Assembly: GCA_009788135.1 (NCBI GenBank)
Contig: WQSA01000057.1
Span: forward strand, 1 to 11,528
Direction of reading: 5' to 3'
DNA: 11,528 nt
From: Candidatus Fibrimonadales bacterium
GTDB taxonomy: Bacteria > Fibrobacterota > Fibrobacteria > Fibrobacterales > Fibrobacteraceae
Below are positions 5,851 through 11,528 of the stretch, piece after piece (the stretch's first letter is position 1; every line of letters begins with the position of its first letter). The notes beneath the pieces were generated by a model. The model ran no database searches. It was given only the letters and a program-made list of their open reading frames with translations, and was not told the DNA's origin. The position numbers and the translations under genes are program-made.

Positions 5851-8800
5851 ATGAGCATAAATTCCCCCAAAAAACTCGCTTTTGCCATTTTAGCGGTGGC
5901 TTTGTTTAGTGCAAATGCTGTAGCGCAATCCTACAACTTCTATTTTTTGCCCCCAAGCGACCCTGAATGGACTCTCGGCAAGTCTTATCTAGTTTATCTT
6001 GAAGATGATGGGTTGAAAAAAGTGCGGCTTAGCATTGATACTACTTGCGGCTGGTATAAATATACCTGGCCTAACGGCACCACGCCCCCGAACAGCGACA
6101 TTGCCGTAATTTACCTAAATGAGGATGGGGACGACATGATAGGTCTTCTCGGTTTGGACGAAGACCCCATGGACTGGAAGATGGGCATGCCAACCCCGTT
6201 CAATATTTACGAGCAGTTCAGAGATCATGGCAGCACAGCGGGAAGCTCCCGCAACCTGTACTTTTTGCCTTCAAGAGGCCAGAACAGAAACAAGGAGATA
6301 TGGAATGCAACCTACCCAAACGAAACCGGCGTTTGCTCATACAACTTCGGAGCCATAATTTACGACACGGACAAAAAAGTGAACTGCTCTTTCAACCCGA
6401 ACAACAATACAGCAGGCTGGAGCAATGCCAATACAGGCTTTCAAAGAGGCGTTGTTATACCCACATTGGATGAAAACAGAAAACTTGTGTTCAACTCAGC
6501 TGCTGCAACCAATGCCTGCTCTCGCAATAACGAATCTTTTCTAACTGGCAATAGTGGTACACAAGCTTGCCCAACTTATACCACCTCCAATGTTCCAAAC
6601 AACTGCATAGCCGGCTGGACAGAATCGAATTTCAAAAGAGCTTTCAGCCCAGACTCTTCCCAGAATGTTGTCCGCTGCTACGAGATGCCGTTCCAGCGCA
6701 ACACTGCCGGCTTGTGGGAATTCAACAGCAACCAGCTCTGCGCCGACGGCTCCATAGATTTAAGAGGCAGATGTTCCGTGAGCCAAGGCCGCGGAGGCTA
6801 TTTGGGCGGCTTTTTCCCGAACGAATTGCAAACGCAAGGCGAGGGAGACTATAGCGCATGCGCTGCGTGCGATGACCAGTACGCGGCCCAAGGCTGGCAG
6901 GCGCTCAACACCAATATCAATGCCTGGTGCTACGACAGAGGCTGGGGCGGCACTGGCACTGGCACCGCAGACTTAAGCAATGCTACCGCCGCCAACATCA
7001 ACGCTCTTATGCAAAGCGCAGGCTGCACTACGCCGCTCAACGGAAATGTCACCAATATTTACAGCACTGCCTACAATCCCTCGAACGTCGGAGACAAGAA
7101 CTTCTTCTTCTGCTTCGAGAGCCATGGCGAATTCACCTATGAGAAAGGCCAGGAGTTTTTCTTCAGCGGCGACGACGATGTTTGGGTATTTATAAACAAC
7201 CGCCTGGCTCTTGATTTAGGCGGCGTCCATTCTGCAGTGCCGGGCTATATAAAGCTTGATACCATCAGCGTTCCCGAAGCATTGGTCGAAGGCAATAAAT
7301 ACAACTTCGACATGTTCTTCTGCGAAAGAAATCAAAATCAGAGCAATGTTCGCATGACCACCAATATGTATTTTGCGCAAAAGAATATGCTTGGCATAAA
7401 GGAAGGCACCGATGCCGAAGCTGGCCAAGGCGCTCTGCTTTGCTTAGAAAGCCAAGGCTCCGATGGCTCATGCCGTTATTTGCTCAGCGGTTCAAGCAGC
7501 TTTGACGAGGAGAAATGCGGCACGCAGATGGGCGACATTCTGGATTACTACATGCTGACCCGCAGAGGCGAAAGAATTGAACTCAACCCAGGCAATCCGG
7601 CATGCAATATGGAAGGCAAAGACCTCGTCTGCTACAACGGCGGCATAACATTGACCGACTATCCTGCCGTTAACAGAATCAAGCTCGTTGAGTATAGAAT
7701 CAAAGGTTTGCTTGGCACGCACAGAATTTACGCGAAGATAAAAGATGTGGAAATGGCAAACTATCCCAATGCCACGCCAATTTTCATAACCTCGTTCTAT
7801 GGCACTGCGGAAACGCAGCCTGTCTGGGGCCGCATAATAAGCTCGCTAGATGGATCGCTCGTTTACGACTTGGGTCCGAAAAACAAGGAAACCGTTTCCG
7901 GCAGACCCGTGCCAATAGGCTTTGCATCCGGGCAGTGGCAATGCGAAGACGAAGAGGATCAAGGCGTTGCTGACCACTGCCTATTTGAAGTGTTCATGGC
8001 CGATTATTCCGAAGGCGGCAGTTGGAGCGCGCCAGTATCGATTAGAGTCGAAGCATTTCCCAATGATAGATACTCCGGCTTGACAGGCTATACGGATTCT
8101 ATTCCGTCCGAGTCCAATACAATCAACAATTTGAACAACGCTTTCAGGATTCCTGCGCCAGGCGACCCGCACTTCCCAGGCTTGCTTGTGCTTTGGGTTG
8201 AGGGCGGATACAGAGCGGTTGCAGACGAAACCTATCTTATAAACGATAAATTGACTGTCAAAGTATTCCTGCCTCGCCTGGCATTTATAGATGAACTTAC
8301 AGGAGCCGAGCTTGCAGTTCCAACGCAGACAAAGGGAAGCGATCCTTCCAATCCTGCTGCAGCCACGAGCGGCAGCGCAAGGGATATGGGCGTAATGATT
8401 GGAACAGCCTTGCCCAGAGACATAGCTGCCTACGACATTTCCAACAACCAGCGCTCGATTTGCACAACCTGCAATTTCCCGCTGGTAATGAATGCTTGGA
8501 CAACAAGCTTGCTAAGCGATACTTTACCAATTCCAAGCTCCTCCATAATGCAGATTGCATCCGGTCAAGGATCAATGACCATTAGCGATGGCGTAGCGAA
8601 GTTCTCCGTAAGAGGAGCAATGCCTGTGCATCCAGATTCATTGGCAGCATTCGCCCATTTCACAGTTCGCGGACCTTCCACGAATGAAAACACCTACGCA
8701 CAGTGGGATTCCCTGCTGTTTTCAAAACCAGATGCTCCATATCCAATACACGCTGAAATTTACGACCGAAACGGCGATGGCATAGGCGATTCTCTGTACA

Positions 8801-10266
8801 TAGAATACGACAGGGCTTTCCCTCTGGATTCTCTGCCCACAGCCATACAAGTTTTCTGGGATAACAAAGATACTCTGGTATTTGGATTGGGACAGAAAGT
8901 GGATGGCGTATATCAAGGCTTTGGCATTGATGCTGCCGCAAATGCTGCGTATTGGAGCGGTATAGATAGAGGCTTCCAATTGAGCATAAGGGATTCCATC
9001 GTTGAAATCTATGGAGGCAAATTCAGCAAGGAAATCAAAACTTCCGTTGGCAAGGCTGAAAGCAAAATAATCAGTTGGGCAACTTTCATGAGTTCAACGG
9101 CATTGGATAAGCCAGTGTATTTGCCCATGCCGTCAGAAATATTCGATAAAATTCCTGCCGTTGTTGTAAGAGCTATTTATACAGCCGATAAAAACTCGAG
9201 ATGCGGAAGCTATATATCAAAGTGCCGCGACGAAGTTAGAATAATACTTTCCGAAGCTGTCAAGACTGTGCCAAACATTCCAAATGAACAGACCAAAGCT
9301 CCATTTGCATACAAGCTGAGAGGGCACAATTGGAGCTATTACCACGCTCCAAAAGACTTGCCAGATAGAATACGCTGGCTCAAAGGCGGCAGCGTTCTGG
9401 ATTCTGCAAGAAGAGACAGCGTTGTAACTTTGAACTATCTAAGCTACAAAGAGCAAGGCGACACAACCTACACTCCTGAGGCTAACGATTCCGTAAGATT
9501 TGTTTGGGAATCTTTGGGAGATTTGATTGGAGATGTAAACTACTACGCTCTTACGGATTTGCCAGGCAATAAACCCAATCCTAACGAAATAGGCAGGCGC
9601 TTGGAAGGTACCAATCGCTTCAAAGTAGATGATATACGCATCGCAGAAGTTGATCCAGATGGTCCTGATATTCTTGGAGAAGCTCTGAAAGACCTTCAGA
9701 ACAACACCTATGGACATGGTTTGCTGGGCGAAGGCGTGCTTATTGATACCTTGTTCAGGGACGACAAACCCGTTGCATTCCTTCCTGTTCCGGAAGACTG
9801 GGCGTCAGGAAAAGCGCCTCCAGACAGCATAAAGAGGTATTACCCAGGGTCTGTAGGTCAGTTGTTCACGCCAGATGTGTTTAACAATATAACCGATTTG
9901 CAAGATTTATACGGCGAGATAAATCCTGCGAATATAGTATTCCATGCCAAGGCTTTTTACCACACCAATCTAGGCAATTATACGGCTGAGAGCAAGCAGA
10001 TACATATAAATTGCACAGATCCTATATTCATGGTAAATGGACTGGGGAACTGCTTGGAAAACAGATCGGCGATTTATTTCGCTTGGAATTTGAAAGATAA
10101 CAAGGCTCGTTGGGTAGGCGCAGGCGCTTATGTAGAAGTTTATGATTTCTACTGGGATGTCAAATTCAGCGACAATGTCAGCGGCAGTGGAATAGAGAGA
10201 GTAGAATCCTTTAATAAAGTCAAGAAGCAGGTGGAAATGCTTGGCGTAAGAAGGAAAACAAAATAA
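5851..10266 (+). CDS. Large secreted fibro-slime domain protein
   Basis: The 1471-aa product begins with a classic signal peptide (KK at 7-8, hydrophobic core, AVA|QSYN cleavage after residue 25). ATG 5851 has AGGAG four bases upstream; an earlier in-frame ATG at 5824 lies in the palindrome. The N-terminal 420 residues are rich in Cys, Asn and aromatic residues and repeat the phrase Y/LYFLP at about 31 and 132. The core FFFSGDDDVWVFINNRLALD (436-455) followed by LGGVH and, near 486-500, YNFDMFFCERN is the fibro-slime signature (TIGR02148), related to PA14-type carbohydrate-binding folds. A DxNxDGxxD calcium-type loop lies at 972-980 within beta-rich repeats. The C-terminus (1409-1427) reads YFAWNLKDNKARWVGAGAYV, like FlgD-type Ig domains, and ends in a basic tail. 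In Fibrobacter such proteins are linked to the cell surface and cellulose binding; binding to plant polysaccharide is inferred. No catalytic domain is seen. Confidence 0.88.
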   Translation: MSINSPKKLAFAILAVALFSANAVAQSYNFYFLPPSDPEWTLGKSYLVYLEDDGLKKVRLSIDTTCGWYKYTWPNGTTPPNSDIAVIYLNEDGDDMIGLLGLDEDPMDWKMGMPTPFNIYEQFRDHGSTAGSSRNLYFLPSRGQNRNKEIWNATYPNETGVCSYNFGAIIYDTDKKVNCSFNPNNNTAGWSNANTGFQRGVVIPTLDENRKLVFNSAAATNACSRNNESFLTGNSGTQACPTYTTSNVPNNCIAGWTESNFKRAFSPDSSQNVVRCYEMPFQRNTAGLWEFNSNQLCADGSIDLRGRCSVSQGRGGYLGGFFPNELQTQGEGDYSACAACDDQYAAQGWQALNTNINAWCYDRGWGGTGTGTADLSNATAANINALMQSAGCTTPLNGNVTNIYSTAYNPSNVGDKNFFFCFESHGEFTYEKGQEFFFSGDDDVWVFINNRLALDLGGVHSAVPGYIKLDTISVPEALVEGNKYNFDMFFCERNQNQSNVRMTTNMYFAQKNMLGIKEGTDAEAGQGALLCLESQGSDGSCRYLLSGSSSFDEEKCGTQMGDILDYYMLTRRGERIELNPGNPACNMEGKDLVCYNGGITLTDYPAVNRIKLVEYRIKGLLGTHRIYAKIKDVEMANYPNATPIFITSFYGTAETQPVWGRIISSLDGSLVYDLGPKNKETVSGRPVPIGFASGQWQCEDEEDQGVADHCLFEVFMADYSEGGSWSAPVSIRVEAFPNDRYSGLTGYTDSIPSESNTINNLNNAFRIPAPGDPHFPGLLVLWVEGGYRAVADETYLINDKLTVKVFLPRLAFIDELTGAELAVPTQTKGSDPSNPAAATSGSARDMGVMIGTALPRDIAAYDISNNQRSICTTCNFPLVMNAWTTSLLSDTLPIPSSSIMQIASGQGSMTISDGVAKFSVRGAMPVHPDSLAAFAHFTVRGPSTNENTYAQWDSLLFSKPDAPYPIHAEIYDRNGDGIGDSLYIEYDRAFPLDSLPTAIQVFWDNKDTLVFGLGQKVDGVYQGFGIDAAANAAYWSGIDRGFQLSIRDSIVEIYGGKFSKEIKTSVGKAESKIISWATFMSSTALDKPVYLPMPSEIFDKIPAVVVRAIYTADKNSRCGSYISKCRDEVRIILSEAVKTVPNIPNEQTKAPFAYKLRGHNWSYYHAPKDLPDRIRWLKGGSVLDSARRDSVVTLNYLSYKEQGDTTYTPEANDSVRFVWESLGDLIGDVNYYALTDLPGNKPNPNEIGRRLEGTNRFKVDDIRIAEVDPDGPDILGEALKDLQNNTYGHGLLGEGVLIDTLFRDDKPVAFLPVPEDWASGKAPPDSIKRYYPGSVGQLFTPDVFNNITDLQDLYGEINPANIVFHAKAFYHTNLGNYTAESKQIHINCTDPIFMVNGLGNCLENRSAIYFAWNLKDNKARWVGAGAYVEVYDFYWDVKFSDNVSGSGIERVESFNKVKKQVEMLGVRRKTK

Positions 10267-10285
10267 CCTCAAACCGGGGGAACAC

Positions 10286-11528
10286 ATGAACAGAACAAAA
10301 CCCATTCTAGCGGTAGCTATTTCTATAGCAATTGCATTCTTTTCATCTTGTTCTTCAACGGAGAACGATAACGGCAATGGCGTCTCGTCTAGCTCAGATG
10401 AAACACTGTCTTCTGTAAGCAGCAGCGACGGCAACCTATCCAGCGGAGGCAATAGCGGCGGTGGCAATAGCTGCAGCGGCGGCAATAGCAGCAGCAGCGC
10501 AGGCAATAGCAGTGGCAGCAATAGCAGCGAAGCATCTTCCAGCAGCAATGAAGAAACGCAGCCTTCTGTCAGTAGCAACGATGGCAGCAGTTCATCGAGA
10601 GTCTCCAGCAGCTCATCGAGAATTTCGAGTTCATCTTCAGCGGCAGCAGCGGTATCATCTTCTTCTGCAACAACATCCTCCTCCTCTTCATCCTCTTCAG
10701 CGGGAACGCCAACATCTGCGAGTTCAGTGGATAGCGGCACTAAGTTTACACCGGAAATGTTAGCTCTTACGCCGGGCGCAACCATCGCCGAACTTAATCT
10801 GGCTTGGTACTCAGGCAGGGAAGGCACAAAAACTGCTGTTCGTCTTTTCAATGCAAGCGGCACGCTTGTCAATACTGTAACCGGAACAACGGGCAATGCA
10901 ACTACGGGCAAAAGTTGGCATAAAGCAAAGCTGACTAATTTAACTCCAAGCACACAATATAAATACTCGGTATCCAACGATGAACAGAATTGGAGCCATG
11001 AATATGATTATACCACTCCGCCAGCAACAGGAGCATGGAGATTTGTAGCGATAGCAGATCCGCAAATTGCAGCAGCAACCGCTACTTCTTATACCAGTTG
11101 GGCCGAAGTAGCCAAGAAAATAAAAGAAACAGAAAATGTAACTCATGTAGTCTGCGCAGGTGACCAAGTTGATAATATGCAAGGCGATGAAAAGGAATGG
11201 GAATACTTTTTTGCACCAGGAATATTCAGCAATATTCCTGTAGCGGCTATAAAGGGAAACCACGATCCGCATTGGGCAAACATTGGCAAATTCGAATGGC
11301 ATTTCAATTTGCCAAATGAAAGGAGTGCTTCTAGTACTGATTATAAATCAAAATATAATTATTACTATTTATACAACAATGTCCTTTTTGTAGGATTAAA
11401 TACAGGCTCATTATTTGATACCGACCAGCTTTCTACTTACAATACTGTTGTAAATCTCTTTAAAACCGTTATTACTGAAGCTAAGGCTGCACACGCAGGA
11501 AAATACGACTGGCTCATTGTTGTTCATC
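10286..11528 (+). CDS. Metallophosphoesterase lipoprotein with poly-Ser linker (3' end outside window)
   Basis: The frame is open from ATG 10286 to the window end (414 codons). A signal peptide (hydrophobic 7-19) ends in FSSC, with candidate lipid Cys22. Residues about 23-147 form a very Ser/Gly/Asn-rich linker. About 150-250 is a beta domain like the N-domain of purple acid phosphatases, ending with NWSHEYDYTTPP. Then comes a calcineurin-like catalytic domain with D258-P-Q260, G292-DQVDN, G324-NHD327, and VVH at the edge, where the next metal-binding histidines are expected. The first motif has Gln where many relatives have His. It probably hydrolyses phosphate esters at the cell surface; the substrate is unknown. 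GGGGG (10276-10280) is a possible ribosome binding site. Only 19 bases separate it from the fibro-slime gene, so the two are probably co-transcribed. Confidence 0.85.
   Translation, partial: MNRTKPILAVAISIAIAFFSSCSSTENDNGNGVSSSSDETLSSVSSSDGNLSSGGNSGGGNSCSGGNSSSSAGNSSGSNSSEASSSSNEETQPSVSSNDGSSSSRVSSSSSRISSSSSAAAAVSSSSATTSSSSSSSSAGTPTSASSVDSGTKFTPEMLALTPGATIAELNLAWYSGREGTKTAVRLFNASGTLVNTVTGTTGNATTGKSWHKAKLTNLTPSTQYKYSVSNDEQNWSHEYDYTTPPATGAWRFVAIADPQIAAATATSYTSWAEVAKKIKETENVTHVVCAGDQVDNMQGDEKEWEYFFAPGIFSNIPVAAIKGNHDPHWANIGKFEWHFNLPNERSASSTDYKSKYNYYYLYNNVLFVGLNTGSLFDTDQLSTYNTVVNLFKTVITEAKAAHAGKYDWLIVVH
10448..10525 (+). repeat. Imperfect GGCAATAGC repeats in the serine-linker coding sequence
   Basis: GGCAATAGC (Gly-Asn-Ser) occurs at 10448, 10463, 10481 and 10502, with a variant AGCAATAGC at 10517. 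Spacings are 15, 18, 21 and 15 bases, all multiples of three, filled mostly with AGC and GGC codons. Length changes by slippage or recombination would stay in frame and only alter linker length. Confidence 0.7.

Noticed and set aside
6949..6966. Three GGCACT/C units in the fibro-slime gene
   Set aside because: A short in-frame Gly-Thr run in a Gly/Thr/Asn-rich protein; too brief to call a repeat element.
9970..10977. A 335-codon minus-strand open frame rich in Leu and Glu
   Set aside because: It is the antisense of the poly-Ser coding region and of the fibro-slime 3' end. Its repetitive Leu/Glu composition follows from reverse-complemented Ser codons, and both plus-strand genes have clear domains.

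Overview
The window looks like a chromosome fragment from the Fibrobacteres lineage, a Fibrobacter-like, Gram-negative, probably gut-dwelling bacterium of moderate GC. The main pointers are a giant secreted protein with a fibro-slime domain, a lipoprotein with a long poly-serine linker, and genes for an LPS-bearing outer membrane (lpxB, three predicted lipoproteins). The assignment comes from reading protein motifs, not from a database search.

Layout. On the minus strand lie the 5' end of aspS (aspartyl-tRNA synthetase, cut by the window edge) and, upstream of it, a small cysteine-rich lipoprotein. A 93-bp divergent promoter region (552-644) separates these from a plus-strand cell-envelope operon: murA (first committed step of peptidoglycan synthesis), a 644-aa TPR lipoprotein, a small single-pass penicillin-binding transpeptidase, and lpxB (lipid A disaccharide synthase). 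The last three overlap or nearly overlap, so co-transcription is very likely. LpxB is C-terminally short. A 61-bp heptamer-based hairpin repeat sits exactly at the start of the TPR lipoprotein gene and appears to supply its ribosome binding site and start codon.

After a short AT-rich gap comes a second plus-strand unit. It has a promoter region, a perfect 20-bp palindrome just in front of the ribosome binding site, a 1471-aa secreted fibro-slime protein (likely a surface adhesin or polysaccharide-binding protein), and, 19 bp later, a lipoprotein with a serine linker, a purple-acid-phosphatase-like N-domain and a calcineurin-type metallophosphoesterase domain that runs off the end of the window.

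The first genes of all four apparent transcription units are preceded by the same CTATATT sequence, a probable lineage-typical -10 element. There are no RNA genes, CRISPR arrays, transposases or integrases, and no gene-free stretch above 100 bp. I see no clearly new multi-gene system. The best leads are the palindromic control site on the fibro-slime unit, the repeat that forms the start of the TPR lipoprotein, the shortened LpxB, and the possible pairing of the TPR lipoprotein with the penicillin-binding protein.
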